64,000 bases of DNA, taken from assembly GCA_003013855.2 (NCBI GenBank), contig ML058453.1:2650361-2714360 (forward strand), in the 5' to 3' direction. The notes beneath the pieces were generated by a model. It had not been told where the DNA came from, made no database searches, and saw only the letters and a list, made by a program, of their open reading frames with translations. Origin of the DNA: Liriodendron chinense. Lineage: Eukaryota; Streptophyta; Magnoliopsida; Magnoliales; Magnoliaceae. Both the position numbers and the translations under genes were made by a program. Shown one piece after another: positions 42,571-54,419 of the stretch (position 1 is its first letter; each line of letters begins with the position of its first letter).

Positions 42571-44180
42571 GGTAGACCGGCTTTTGCTTGTTTGAGACAA
42601 AAACCGGCCATGGGAACTCTGACTAATATTTTGCAGCTTTTTTGTTTTGTTTTTGCCAATGCACGAAGAAAGTTGGGTTTAAATCCATTTTCAAGGCACG
42701 AAATAACCGTTCAAGTTGACAATACATCATGGTGTGCCATAATGGCTGTTATGAGGCCGTGTCAACTATTGCACATTACGGGTTTGTAATGGCCGTTTTG
42801 GAAAAAAAAAAGAAGAAGACCTAGAAAGGCCGTTACGGCTTTGTATCGGTCCATGACAAGGTCAATGTAGATTTTTTAAGTTTTGTTTTTCAATAAAAAA
42901 AAAGAGAGACTATAATGGTTGTTATGGGGCTGTAACTGCCATTACAGCCTGTATCATAAAGGCAATGATAGTGCCTGTATCATAAAGGCAACAGTGGTGG
43001 CTCTAAGATATGAAATTTTTAGGAAGATTTCAAAAATGTGAATTTCCTAATCCTATTTTAAAGATCTGTTAAGATCCCCATCCAACTCAAGTAGATTGTG
43101 GGAGAGATGTGCACAGCGACTCTCACCGCACGCTTTTCGGCCATAATCTTTTCCTTGGGAGAAATTTCCGTTCTTCTTTTTCCCACTATTCACAGACATT
43201 TCATAGGATTTGTACCTTGAAATGAGTTCCTTTTTAGATGAGTTGCAAGTGGATTCCGAACCCCCCTTTTTTGTGTGGAATAGATGAGTTGCCAGGTAGA
43301 TATTATCTTTGAAACAGGTGGTGGATAGCTAACCTTGCTTGGTGAGACCCCAAGATGAGAGGCCCACCTCATTACGTCATCAGGATGACAGAGACCATTC
43401 ATCTCATCTGGTTGAGTGAGAGGCCTCGTAGCCCAGAAATTGCTGCAATCTGATGCCTCAAATGGTTGGTTCCGGAAGAAAGAGAATCCAACAGTCAGTC
43501 AACCTTCAGTATTTGGATCCTAATTATTTGCAGACAATGGTGGGGCCCGCTTGAATGAATGGTCCGTATTATGTTGACCACACGTCCAAATCGTACTGTA
43601 GTGTCGAACACACCTACGGTCAATACTGCCCAGGAATCGATAAGGTCCACTGTAGAGAGTTTCAGTTGTAGGTGTCCCATCCCTACTTTTCCCTGTGGTG
43701 TGGCCCACTTTAGTTTCTGATCAGCCTGAATTTTGGGCCCACTTCCTAACATGAGCCACATGAAGCGATTGACGGATTGGACGTCACTCACACATGACGG
43801 ATTGGGTCCCACAAACTTAATCTAGCTAGCGATGTATGGGGCCCACCGTGATGGATGCATATAACATCCAATCTGTCCATCACATGCACGACCTCATGTT
43901 CTCCTTAGTTCTCAATAATCAGGTCAGTCCAGGACTCAAGTGGGCCAAGCCATGCAAAATCATGCTCAAAACCTCTAAAATCAAGTGGGTCACATGATTT
44001 TCTGGGGTGACCATTCGTCCTGATTGGACCCACCTTACGAATGGATTGGACGGCATATAAAAAATACAGTGGACCCCACAAGCTACAGGATTTTTAATGG
44101 TGTGCTTCAACATCCCAAATGTTCCCTGAGGTATGGCCCACTTGAGTTTTGTATTGACCTGATTTTTCGGAGCCAGGGAG
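42571..44180. other. spacer with dispersed repeats
   Basis: 42700-42990 is rich in 'ggccgttac/gtaatggcc' palindromes, typical of the subterminal part of a DNA transposon. About 43540-44095 consists of GGGCCCAC-type foldback segments (for example 'atggggcccaccgtgatgg' at 43836-43854 and, inverted, 'cagtggaccccacaagc' near 44068-44085). There is no gene. Confidence 0.5.
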
Positions 44181-44181
44181 T

Positions 44182-44713
44182 TAAGAGTTGGACATGGGCT
44201 GAGCCAACTTGGTTAACTTGACTCGACTGGGCTCGAAAAAATCTTGGTTCAACTCAACTCGTTGGTGAGTTCAAAATGAGTTGAGCTAGGCAGGTGTGGT
44301 TCAAAAAAAAAACCGTGTCGAGTTTGAGCTGGACCGAACTCGATTCGACTCCACTTGAAGCTCGATTTGAGTTTGACTCAACTAAGGTAGTTAGGAAGTG
44401 AGGTTTTTCAGTCCCACATCAGATGCGGGCAAAGGAATAAAAGGAAAAGTTATCTATAAAAGCAACAGTAAGGGCCAAGGAGTGTCAACAGGCCTACGTT
44501 ACCGGCAAGCTTGGATTTTGAACTGTTTTATGTCGGGCTTTTGGGTTGGGCCTATTTAAATTTTAAACTTTTTCTGGTCGAACTCAACTCGAGGTGGCTC
44601 GAACTCGGATTGAAAGCTTGACCGAACTAAGTAGAGCATGCTATTCCAGATCGCCCGAGTGTGAAGCTCGAGCCAGGATTGTTTGCTGGAGCTCGGCTCG
44701 ATGTCCAGCTCTA
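44182..44713. mobile_element. hAT-like or foldback element rich in CTCGA/TCGAG
   Basis: The left end TAAGAGTTGGACATGGGCTG (44182-44201) is matched inverted by the right end (complement of 44694-44713, TAGAGCTGGACATCGAGCCG). Next to both ends are many 'gagctcg/actcgactc' words. No ORF and no clear target duplication were seen. Confidence 0.5.
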
Positions 44714-46380
44714 GAGAACATTAGGCCGGATACATGATGGATCCATCCGATGCCATATGAAAACATTAGGGTGGGACCCACACGTCATTTTGTAGTATAA
44801 GCTTATCCTAAATTGCTTTGCATCTTGGTATTTTCCAACGTGAGAGAGAGAGGTTCCACTAGTAGGAGTGGGCGGTGGAGAGTAGTAGTTTCGCGGCATC
44901 TGACAATGGAGACGGGTGCACCTGCCTTAAAACCGGGACCACAACCGTCCATTTTTGTTACCTTCCCACAAAATAAAAGACAAAAATCTAAAAATAGACT
45001 TTCAACCCCTCTTCCTTAGTGGAGGTTGGCCGTCCCCATCTCCTCAATTCGCTTTGCATCTCCACCGCACACGTGTCTCGCTACAGATGGAGACCCACCA
45101 ACCCATATGCTAAGCGACCTCTCCCGATTGCGCTTTGTAAGCATTTACTCATTTCACACGTGTAATTGAGGAACAGTGAGAAATCGTAGCCGCTCATCAG
45201 GGTATGCACGCTGTGCGGGTGCTATGTCTCAAATTCACGTCCATCTGATCATCAGGTCGTCCACATGTATACAAAAACCAATGAACGGTTGGGAAATATC
45301 GACCAGTGGGCTATTTGCATGGGCGGCCTTCCCGATGATCTGATTGGCTCTGCGCAATGGTTATCGCCTACGTGCGGCATAGAACTCTCACACGCTCGAG
45401 CAATTTTGCTTGTCGTTCTCACATGAATTAGGTGATCCTCCACTTAATGTAGCTTGCAGGGAGATCGAGCTCTGTGGGCCCCACAATGACTTGTGTCGGA
45501 CATCTGAACCGTGCATCTAGTGAGTCCCCTCTAGGCGATTGGTTCTCAAGAAAAATCAGCCGGAAATCTTGAACAGTGAAAAATCATCCTTACAACATCT
45601 AAAATCATTTCGTGGGACCCACCAGATTTTTGGAATAGCCTGATATTTCGTGGAACCCCTCATCTAAGGGGGACACGGAAATTTGATGGGTCAGATATCT
45701 GAATCACATAGAAATGGGACCCACAAACAATCAAGAAGAATTTAATGGTGGGCATCCACTCTCAACTCTTTCCTGTTGTATGGCCCACCTAGGTCATGTA
45801 TCAGTCTGGATTTTCGTTTCTAGGACTAACATGGTGGGAATCATCTGATAGACGGGGTGGATGTTCCATACACACCATGGTGGGGTCCACAGAGCTTGAC
45901 CTACTGTAACTTACACAGGCACGGTACTGTTGGTTTTCATTTTTTACAAAGTGGGGCCCAGGGTTCGGAGAGGCTAGACCACCTCTGAAAAATGTCCTCA
46001 TTCATTCATGTACAGACCTAACTTTTCAATTTGTGGCCTGAAGTAAGACTGTCAGAAAGAGAAATGCAGCCACAGTCCACATCGAAAGATCTGTGGGCAG
46101 GATCTGCCACTCTCTGAGATTTTTGCAGCATGGTCCCTCCAAAGTGGGGCCCAACAGATCAATGGACTGGATCACCGAGTCATGGACTTCCCTTGTACAA
46201 TCTGAAAACCCCAGTTTAACCATATTCCTGGCGACAAAAAATCCGTATCATCTCTGTCTTCGTCCAGAGTAGAAACGCGGAAGAAGAACACTGTCCTGAT
46301 GCACTCTACTAAGCCCGATGGTTTTCTGATCCAGACCGTCAATCTTATTAGGTCTTCGTCCTCAGATGTCACATCACAAT
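44714..46380. other. spacer with GGGCCCAC-type repeats
   Basis: Repeated words such as 'gtgggacccacaaac', 'gtggggtccacag' and 'tgtatggcccacctagg' occur in both orientations between 45470 and 46200. No coding region is recognisable. Confidence 0.5.
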
Positions 46381-46381
46381 G

Positions 46382-46460
46382 TTAGCCACCCCAATATGGG
46401 AATCGATACCATGACCTCAGGCTATCTTCACTCAGTCTGCCACTTGAGCTATGGACCTGG
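46382..46460 (-). mobile_element. tRNA-like SINE head
   Basis: The minus strand reads CATAGCTCAAGTGGCAGACT (A-box-like, complement of 46434-46453) and, about 30 bases later, GGTATCGATTCCC (B-box-like, complement of 46398-46410). The spacing is that of a tRNA gene, but the stems do not close into a cloverleaf I can trust. The 3' extent of the SINE body on the left is not defined. Confidence 0.5.
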
Positions 46461-47294
46461 GTGTTCAAATGTAAGAGTTTAATCCCCACTACGTCGTCCA
46501 CTTGAGCGTTGGCTTGAATGGACGCGGGTTAGCTACTGACGGCCTCAGTAGCTATCTCTCTACTAAAGTGACTCTACCATGATGTGTTTGTTGTATCCAC
46601 ACCGTCCATTCATTTGGAGAGATCGTTTTAGGGCATGAGACAATGAATGAAGCAGATCTAAAGAAGGTGGAACCCATCCCAGAAAACAGTGGGGACAGTA
46701 ACGCCCACTGTTGAAACCTTCCTAGGCCCACCATGATGTTTATTTGATATCCAACCTGTTCATAAGTTCACACAGAGAATCACTGGTTGCTACAAAAAGA
46801 AAATCTCTGGTTGTAGCTTCAGTGTAATGAAGTTGCACAGAGGAATCACTGATCTTTTTCATTGTCCTGTATGTGTCACGTGCATCAAGGTGACACATTT
46901 GCCTGTCTATCTTCACCACACACGTGCCACACTCCATATTCGAATAAAATAAAAAAGAATCAAGAAAATCTTGGTACAACAGCTTTTCCATTCACAAAGT
47001 TTTTAGAATACAGTGTTTACCGGAAACAACATTTCATTGTTTTTCTCCAGAATCCAAACAAGCAACTATAAACGACTTCTTCCCATACATTCCATTCCAT
47101 GTACAAGCTGCCGCTCCGTTTCGAAATCCAAACACCAACATCAACAACTACAACAATTAATCTATGGTTGTTACAGATACTGGTTATGGTCGAATTACAA
47201 TCTTCCATTTTCTTTCTTAGCTTACTGCTAATCACAAAGACAACAGAGAACAAAAGCAGGTAAATTAAGGTTCTTCAATTGAAATCTAATCTAT
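46461..47294. other. region downstream of the permease gene
   Basis: This is the 3' side of the minus-strand permease. The first 150-300 bases below 47294 are probably its 3' UTR. No canonical AATAAA on the minus strand stands out. No other gene is visible. Confidence 0.45.
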
Positions 47295-49184
47295 TCAAGT
47301 GCTTGATTTGAACGGTTTGTAGGTCTTGAGGTCGTGGGTCACACCCACGATGGACCCAGCAGCGGCGGCAATGGAGATTATCAGACAGGACACACTGAGG
47401 ATCTGAAGACATATCCATTTAGTTGTCCACTTGGGTATCTTCTTCTGGGCAATGTACATCTCCACCGGAAAATATACAGTCAGTGGCCAGAACCCAAATG
47501 CACCGAGTATGCCGACGACATCGTTGAAGAATGGGAGGAGCATGGAGATGACCGTCGTCAACACGACGAATATGGACCGCCAGACTAGCCGGAAGAGATT
47601 GAGTTTGTAGGGGCGGCAGCCTGGGATTGGGATCGGGATATCCCTTGTGATGAATTCACTCTTGGGCCATCTCTTGTTTGCCCACTTCTCAACGAATGCG
47701 AAGAGGGGCTGGCAGAAGACTTGGTAGGCTCCGACGAGGTGGATGACGATGGCGGCGTTGGCAATGTCGAGCAGCCAGAAGGGGTTGTAGAAGCCTCGGT
47801 CAGTGAGGAGGTTGCCGGGGGCGTTGTCGCCGAATGCGGCATAGCCCATGCAGCCGCAGAGCATGTAGAAGGCGGTGGTGACGGCAATGCTGAAGACGGT
47901 TGCTTTCTTCATGGTCTTGGATTCCGAGGGTGGTGATTTGATTGTGTCTTGTATTTCAATGAGGATGATGGAGTAGGAGTATGCGAAGGCGATGTCGCCG
48001 AGGGCGTGGAAGCTCCTCCATATCTTCTGCATTTCAGTGACCTCCGGCCCGATACTTATTCCAGTGAGGCTGCCTTTGATGGTTCCTGTCTCTGTTAATA
48101 GGAAGGAAAATTCAAAATTTTTGAATTAGTAGAGGAAATTGGGCGTGTTTGGGTGCAATTCAGGATTGAAAATCTTGATTCGAACCTACGACTTTGGCGA
48201 TTCCAAGGCCAAGGCCGATGGAAGAGTAGGTGAAAGACATGATCGCTGCGACGGTAGAGAGCCACCACAGCTGATCAAAGTCAGGGATCTGAGAGAGTAG
48301 GATCTCTGAGACGCCGAATATGATCATGTATGGATTGCTTGACATGTTGCATGGGTTCTTGTGGCCTTTCTCGTGGAAGCAGTTGGACCGCTTGATCGCA
48401 CTGATGTGACCAAACACAAGAATAATCAGCGAATATTAATACAATAAGTTGGATTTGAATTCTAACTTAAAAGAATCTAAATTAGAATCTTCAATCGTAG
48501 AGATTTTCATTAGAACATGTTAAAGAAGGTAGAGAGCTAAAAAATGCGAATTAAAACTCACAGCATGCTTATTGAAGCGGCGATAGTGTAACCGATAGCG
48601 ACGCCGAACAGATTGAGATATTGAATTACACCACATATCTTAAACTTCACTATGCCTGAAAAATCCAATTCAACAAAAGAATAATAACTACTTCGATTCT
48701 GTTTTTTTAATAGGTAGAATTTTCATTTAGAGAGAGAATCAGTACCGAGATTTGCCCGAACAGCATCCGAATAAGTGTAATTCCTCTTTCCGGTGACCGG
48801 ATCGCCTGACCGGTAGCAGTCGGTGAGGAGAGAAGAAGTGTAGTAGATGACGAACGAGAACAATAACATCACGGCTGGGCCAGCGACCCATCCCAGCTGA
48901 GCAATGGCATACGCCAACGAAAGCACGCCGGAGCCGATCACAGCCGTTATTATGTGGGCACTAGAAGTCCAGAAGTTGCCTACATTCACGTGCACACACA
49001 GATTACAAACTTACTACAACAACAACCACCGCGCAGCAGGGATTTTGAAATGAACGGTCAGATTCGTTTTACCTGTTCTCTTGATACGGCCATCATCATC
49101 GAAGCATTTGGAACCAGCTTGTGGATGCACGTCTATGGAAAAGTTGCTGTTGGGGTGGTTCCCGGCAAAAGTGCTCTCACCCAT
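47295..49184 (-). CDS. AAP: amino acid permease (AAP family, proton-coupled), five exons
   Basis: Exons on the minus strand: 49184-49073, 48979-48746, 48655-48562, 48400-48186 and 48091-47295. All introns are GT-AG and the phases join to 483 codons plus TGA. The start MGESTFAGNHPNSNFSIDVH at 49184 was chosen because it gives the usual AAP N-terminus and joins in frame; the ATG at 48995 would drop 37 conserved residues. The protein shows the AAAP-family landmarks: GNFWTSSAHIITAVIGSGVL (first membrane helix), AIAQLGWVAGP, QYLNLFGVAIGYT, IPDFDQLWWLS, GDIAFAYSYSIILIEIQDT, MLCGCMGYAAFGD, LLDIANAAIVIHLVGAYQV, PLTVYFPVEMYIAQ, and the ending DLKTYKPFKSST. About 11 membrane helices are expected. Family knowledge: AAPs import neutral and acidic amino acids with protons at the plasma membrane, often in vascular tissue. 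It looks closest to the AAP2/3/4/5 group. No defect is seen. Its 3' end faces the auxilin gene. Confidence 0.95.
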
Positions 49185-49520
49185 CGTAGCTAGAGAGGAG
49201 GACCACCAAAAGAAAGAGGGAGAGGACCACCGAATATGTGAGTTTGGTGATTTTAAATGATCGTGGAAGTTAAATAAAAGAAGTCGGCAGATGAATGGAG
49301 TGGGTCACAGCTCCCAAGGGTCACAAGAACCCAGAAGGGCAGGGAGCACTGAAATTTTAGTAGATGGGGTGTACCTCAGTAAATGAGAGAGAGGGCTACA
49401 GAGAGAAAGAGGAGAGAAGAATGATATGAGATGTATGAGGAGTGGGGTATATATAAGTAGCATGAGACGGAAAAAGAAGGTATGCCCACGTGATATAAAG
49501 ACTTTGAGAAGACGCACATG
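49185..49520 (-). promoter_or_regulatory. permease 5' leader, TATA box and G-box
   Basis: Read on the minus strand, a TATA box (TTATATATA, complement of 49448-49456) lies about 265 bases before the ATG. A CACGTG G-box (49489-49494) lies about 35 bases further upstream. The leader after the TATA box is CT-rich (complement of 49380-49420), as in many plant 5' UTRs. The elements are read by eye and not tested. Confidence 0.6.
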
Positions 49521-50649
49521 TCAACTACCGTCGGCAATTTCCTTTTTCTTTCCTTTTTCTTTATTTTTTTATTATTTTAAATAGATCTTTTTCTTTATTT
49601 TTTTATTTTATTTTAAATAGGAGTATTGTAGAGTGGTAGTGCCGAAAGTTTGTACTTGACATACATACTACCGGTTGGGTTTTCAGTTTGGAATGTTGAT
49701 GGACAAAAAGAAATATCTGGGATGGAAAATCCTAATTGTTTGAATGGGTGGACCAAGGATGGAGATGAATCATGGTTCGTACGAAAGTAGGCGAACTATT
49801 TTAAAGGTAAGATCTCCTGATATGGCATATCTTTGTGTGTGTTCTATCTGGAGAGAGGACCATCATATCAACGGGTTGGATTATTGATGTATGGGTCTTA
49901 TTTGTACAAATGAAGAACTTTAACTTTATAAACTCTCAAGCATGGTATAATACTGAAAAGTTACTGATATGATGCATGGAATTGAATGGGAAAAGATAAG
50001 GAGGTTCTTTGATAAGATATCAGTGGTGGAATGTAGTTTTCTTTATTACAAAGATTCTTAGCATGATGAATAATAGTGAGGTGAATGTTGTTTAATAAAT
50101 TAAATTTTTTTATTTACTACTTAAATAAAATTTGCCTAGGGTATGGTTGAAACATTTATGGTAATAGACGTGTGCCCGTTGGGGGAAGCAGACCTGTCTC
50201 TAGATGTGGGGGCCACAAACAGATTGGGTCCTGCCCCGGCCTGTCTCTAGATGTGGGCCCCATTGTGATGTATTTGTTTATCTATCTCGTCCATCTCTTT
50301 TCTGAGATCATTTTGAAGTATGAGCTAAAAACTAATGTAAGAGTCATATGTGGTGTGCTCCACTTGAGTGTTGGATTTACCTCATTTTTGGCCTCATACC
50401 TTAAAATGACATGAGAAAAATGATGGATAACATGATAAACAAATACATCACAGTGGGCCCCCACACAGATTTTCCATTACTTCCCAAGTTGGACCCTCAG
50501 TCTCGTGGCTCGTCCGAAAATCATACAGGTTGTACTGTCTCATCCCTCGCGTTGTTTTAATTTGCTATACCAAATGTTTAACCATTAAATATCTTCTACT
50601 TTTGCCTTTAATGTTACCTATTATAGGAATATTTGCTATTTGAAGTGGG
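49521..50649. other. upstream spacer with a foldback repeat
   Basis: 49540-49620 holds a duplicated 'tctttttctttattttttt' motif. 50200-50470 contains a short foldback: 'gatgtgggccccattgtgatg' (50251-50271) and its inverse 'catcacagtgggcccccacac' (50446-50466), the same arm pattern as the Mutator-like elements to the right. Confidence 0.55.
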
Positions 50650-52230
50650 GGAAGTAAAATGGATGGACGGCTATTTACTCGTGTCCCACCACACAGCACT
50701 GGAGAGATGGCTATAGCATGGCTATCTAAACTAGGAGAATTTCTCCTAGATGAATGTATGGCAATAGACACGCGTCCCACATGTGGGATGGAGAGATAGC
50801 TGTAACATGACTATCTAAAGTGGGGAAACTAGATGGATGGCAATTGACACGTGTCCCACCATGTAGGCAGTAGAGATATTGCTATAGCATGGCTATTTTA
50901 AAGTAGGGTAAATTAGATGGATGGATAGCAATTGACATGTGTCCCACCACATGTGCAGTGGAGAGATAGCTACCTAAAGTAGGGTAAACTAGATGGATGG
51001 ATGGCAATTGACATGTGTCCCACCCACATGGGCAGTGGAAAGATTGTTATGGATGGCTATCTAAAGTAGGGAAAACTAGATGGATGGATGACAATTGACA
51101 TGTGTCCCACCAAATGTGCAGTAGAGAAATGGCAAACTAAAGTGGGGGAAACTAGATGGATGGATGACAATTGACATGTGTCCCACACACATGGGCAATG
51201 GAGAGATTGTTATGGATGGCTATCTAAAGTAGGGGAAACTAAATGGATGGATGGCAATTGACATGTGTCCCACCAAATGTGCAGTAGAGAAATGACAATC
51301 TAAAGTGGGGGGAAACTAGATGGATGGATGACAATTGACATGTGTCCCACCCACATGGGCAATGGAGAGATTGTTATGGATGGCTATCTAAAGTAGGGAA
51401 AACTAGATGGATGGATGACAATTGACATGTGTCCCACCAAATGTGCAATAGAGAAATGACAATCTAAAGTGGGGGAAACTAGATGGATGGATGACAATTG
51501 ACATGTGTCCCACACACATGGGCAATGGAGAGATTGTTATGGATGACTATCTAAAGTAGGGGAAACTAGATGAATGGATGGCAATTGACATGTGTCCCAC
51601 CCACATGGGCAGTGGAAAGATTGTTATGGATGGCTATCTAAAGTAGGGGAAACTAGATGGATAGATGGCAATTGACATGTGTCCCACCAAATGTGCAATA
51701 GAGAAATGGCAATGTAAAGTGGGGGAAACTAGATGGATGGATGACAATTGATATGTGTCCCACCCACATGGGCAATGGAGAGATTGTTATAGATGGCTAT
51801 CTAAAGTAGGTAAAACTAGATGGATGGATGGCAATTGACATGTGTCCCACCAAATGTGCTGGAGAAATGGCTATAGCATGGCTATCTAAAGTAGGGGAAA
51901 CTAGATGGATGGATGATAATTGACATGTGTCCCACCCACATGGGTAGTGGAGAAATTGTTATGGATGGCTATCTAAAGTAGGGGAAATTAGATGGATGGA
52001 TGGCAATTGAAATGTGTCCCACCAAATGTGCAGTGGAGAAATGGCTATAGCATCGCTATCTAAAGTAGGGGAAGCTAAATAGATGGATGTCAGTTGACAT
52101 GTGTCCCAACACGTGTAATGGAGAGATAGACGGCTATGATCAAGTGGGGAAACTGGATGTATGGATGATAATTGACATGTGTCCTACCGTGTGCAGTAGA
52201 GAGATGGCTATATATAGAATGTTTCATTTC
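50650..52230. repeat. minisatellite of alternating unit types, about 164-bp higher-order period
   Basis: About 19 units each contain GGATGNCAATTGACATGTGT followed by CCCAC. From about 50990 to 52060 two unit types mostly alternate: type A (CCCACATGGGCAGTGG, then GATTGTTATGGATGGCTATC) and type B (CCAAATGTGCAGTAGAGAAA, then a shorter link). An A+B pair recurs about every 162-173 bp (for example type-A cores near 51013, 51177, 51341 and 51503). The A-A neighbours near 51503 and 51591 break the order. Edge units at both ends are more diverged. It starts about 1.2 kb upstream of the permease promoter. Confidence 0.93.
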
Positions 52231-52244
52231 TACTAGCTGGATAT

Positions 52245-52776
52245 GTGGATTGCTTGGTGACCTGACCTTCTTCCACAACCGACTTTTACAGTGGCAGGAC
52301 TCTATAGGTCCACTGTGATGTATATGTTTTATCCATTTTGTTCATTTGTTTTGTCAGATCGTTTTAAGCCATGAGCCCCACATTGAAGCGCATCTAAGGC
52401 TCATGTGGACCCCACCACAGGAAACAACGTGGATTGAGCATGCAGAGTTGAAAATTCACTATTGGCCACAAAAGTTTTGGATCAAGTTGATATTTGTATT
52501 TTTCCTTCATTCAAGTCTGTGCAACCTTATGATCAGATTGGATGACATAAAAATATCATGTGGGCCATAAGAAGGTTTCAAAAGTGTACATCATCATCCT
52601 CTCATTTCCTGTGGTGTGGTCAACTTGAGCTTTGGATATCCTTGGATTTTAGGCTCAGTGCCTAAGACGAGATGAAAAAAATGGATGACCGGCATGGATA
52701 AAATACATACATTAAGGTGGCCCACAGAATCCTGCCACCACAGACGTCGTCGGTGGCAGAGTCACCACGCAATCCA
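52245..52776. mobile_element. Mutator-like foldback element, copy 1
   Basis: The left arm 'gtggattgcttggtgac' and the right arm (inverted, 'gtggattgcgtggtgac') are followed on both sides by 'ggcaggactctataggtcc' and its inverse 'ggcaggattctgtgggcc', and then by 'gatgtatatgttttatcc'-type arms. The whole block is a long imperfect palindrome. No clean 9-bp target duplication was found, so the borders are approximate. Confidence 0.6.
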
Positions 52777-52899
52777 CGTCCTTGCCGGCAATACCGTACC
52801 ATCTCCCGCCCTTTTCAAACTCCATTACGTAAGTTAAGTAGAAAACAGACTCACATAAAAAAAAAACTCCGTTTGTTCTGAAACTACAATAAAATCAGA

Positions 52900-52977
52900 C
52901 AGACGCCTGTTTTTCTTACCTTTTTCACTCCCTTCTCTCTCTTCTCTCTCGTCGTTATCTGCTCAATCAATGCAAAA

Positions 52978-53010
<33 letters not shown>

Positions 53011-53040
53011 CTGATCGAGGCAGGGAGAGAGTAATGTCCA
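52900..53040. repeat. CT-rich block and (GA)n microsatellite
   Basis: A pyrimidine block at 52927-52950 is followed by (GA)n at 52978-53003. The two could pair as a hairpin on one strand. No gene start could be tied to it. Confidence 0.7.
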
Positions 53041-53899
53041 GTGATGGTGGACCTGATCTTGCATTCTACATTCAGTTGAGTCAAATATTATTTTCTCATT
53101 CAAGAATCATGGCCACTTCTCTTTAGACATCACACGATCACAGGCCTGAGTGAATGTACACTGTCGTTTCATTTTGTGCAAGTGGGACCCATTTTGAATT
53201 ATCCAAATTGTGGGTCCCATGTGGCCCATCATGGATGGACCATTGCCTTAATATCTCTCAGATTGTAAGATTCTATCCACCAATCTTGAGCATTTTTATC
53301 ATCTATTTGCAGGCTACAATTTGAAAGATCCAGATTGTATTAATCGATGAGACTTGGGGAATGGTCCATCCACTGTGGGGCCCAATGGACTAATCATCTG
53401 GATCGACAGATCATGGGGCCCACTTGTACTAACAGAAAACCCAAGTACACCATTCACGTCCTTGGGTTAGGGATCATACAAATTCTTCACTTTTCTTAGC
53501 TACTCACGTGTGTGGACTTGTGACCATCCTTACTGATCAGAGAATAGGTTCCCTTTGTACACTCAAAACAAATTTATCATATGTCGAGTAGAATGATTAC
53601 CCTGAGAATTGCTCAGGTTCTTTACAGCAATATAGTGCTCCTAGTTGCATTGGGGCTATTTGATAGTCTATTCCATTGATCTAGACTCTTCAACATATCT
53701 ACCGTATATTTCATGGCCCACCATTAAAATATCAAACTAATCTGACAAATATTAACCATTTGATCAATGGGGTCAAACAGGGACGGTTAGGATCATCTAC
53801 AAAAAAAAAAGGCCAAGCATAAATGTGATCCATTTATTTGCTAGGGACCATCATGCATTGCTTATTCTAAAGAATCACTTCTCTTAGGCAATGGTAACC

Positions 53900-54419
53900 G
53901 GACGCGGCTAAGGTGGATCCGCATAATCCATGACTGTGCGACCCACCTTGATGTATGTTCCATACATCCATGCCGTCCATCCATTTTGGAATCTCATTTT
54001 AATTTATTAACAAAAAAAATAAGCAGATACAAATCTCAAGGGAACCACACCACGGGAAACAGTGGTGATTTATTACCCACCATTAAAAACTTTTGCCGGT
54101 TGGGGGAGGGGGGACTGGAATGTTTATTTGACATCCAACCTGTTGATAAGGTCATAAAGAACTGTATGAAGGGACTATACAAATATCATATTGAAGCAAA
54201 ACTTTTGTAGCCACAAGAAGCTTTTAATGGTCAATCACCACGGTTTCCTGTGGTATGGTCCGCCTGAGATTTGGATCTGCTTCATTTTTGGCATCCTACC
54301 CTGACATGAGCCGGCAAAACGGATGGATGGAGTGGATGTAAGGAATATACATCATGGTGGGGTCCACAGTTAGGGATCCACCGATCTCAATCGATCTGGG
54401 ATCCACGGAAGCCGCGTCC
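53900..54419. mobile_element. Mutator-like foldback element, copy 2, with perfect 9-bp target duplication
   Basis: The ends GGACGCGGCTAAGGTGGATC (53900-53919) and, inverted, GGACGCGGCTTCCGTGGATC (complement of 54400-54419) are terminal inverted repeats. ATGGTAACC flanks the element on both sides (53891-53899 and 54420-54428). A 9-bp target duplication with long inverted arms is the hallmark of Mutator-type (MULE) transposition. The 520-bp interior has no transposase frame, so it must have been moved by another copy. Confidence 0.88.

Noticed and set aside
42352..42789. 145-codon forward ORF and two roughly 98-codon reverse ORFs
   Set aside because: They are open only because the tandem unit is 51 bp. 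There is no known domain, and the same sequence is open on both strands.
48723..48995. Permease start at 48995 (MHVNVGNFW)
   Set aside because: The four residues before GNFW come from intron sequence; the acceptor at 48980-48981 and exon 1 at 49184-49073 restore the usual AAP N-terminus in phase.
50650..52230. CRISPR-like array of direct repeats
   Set aside because: The spacers are themselves repeated units, the host is a plant, and the repeats are 70-90 bp. It is a minisatellite.
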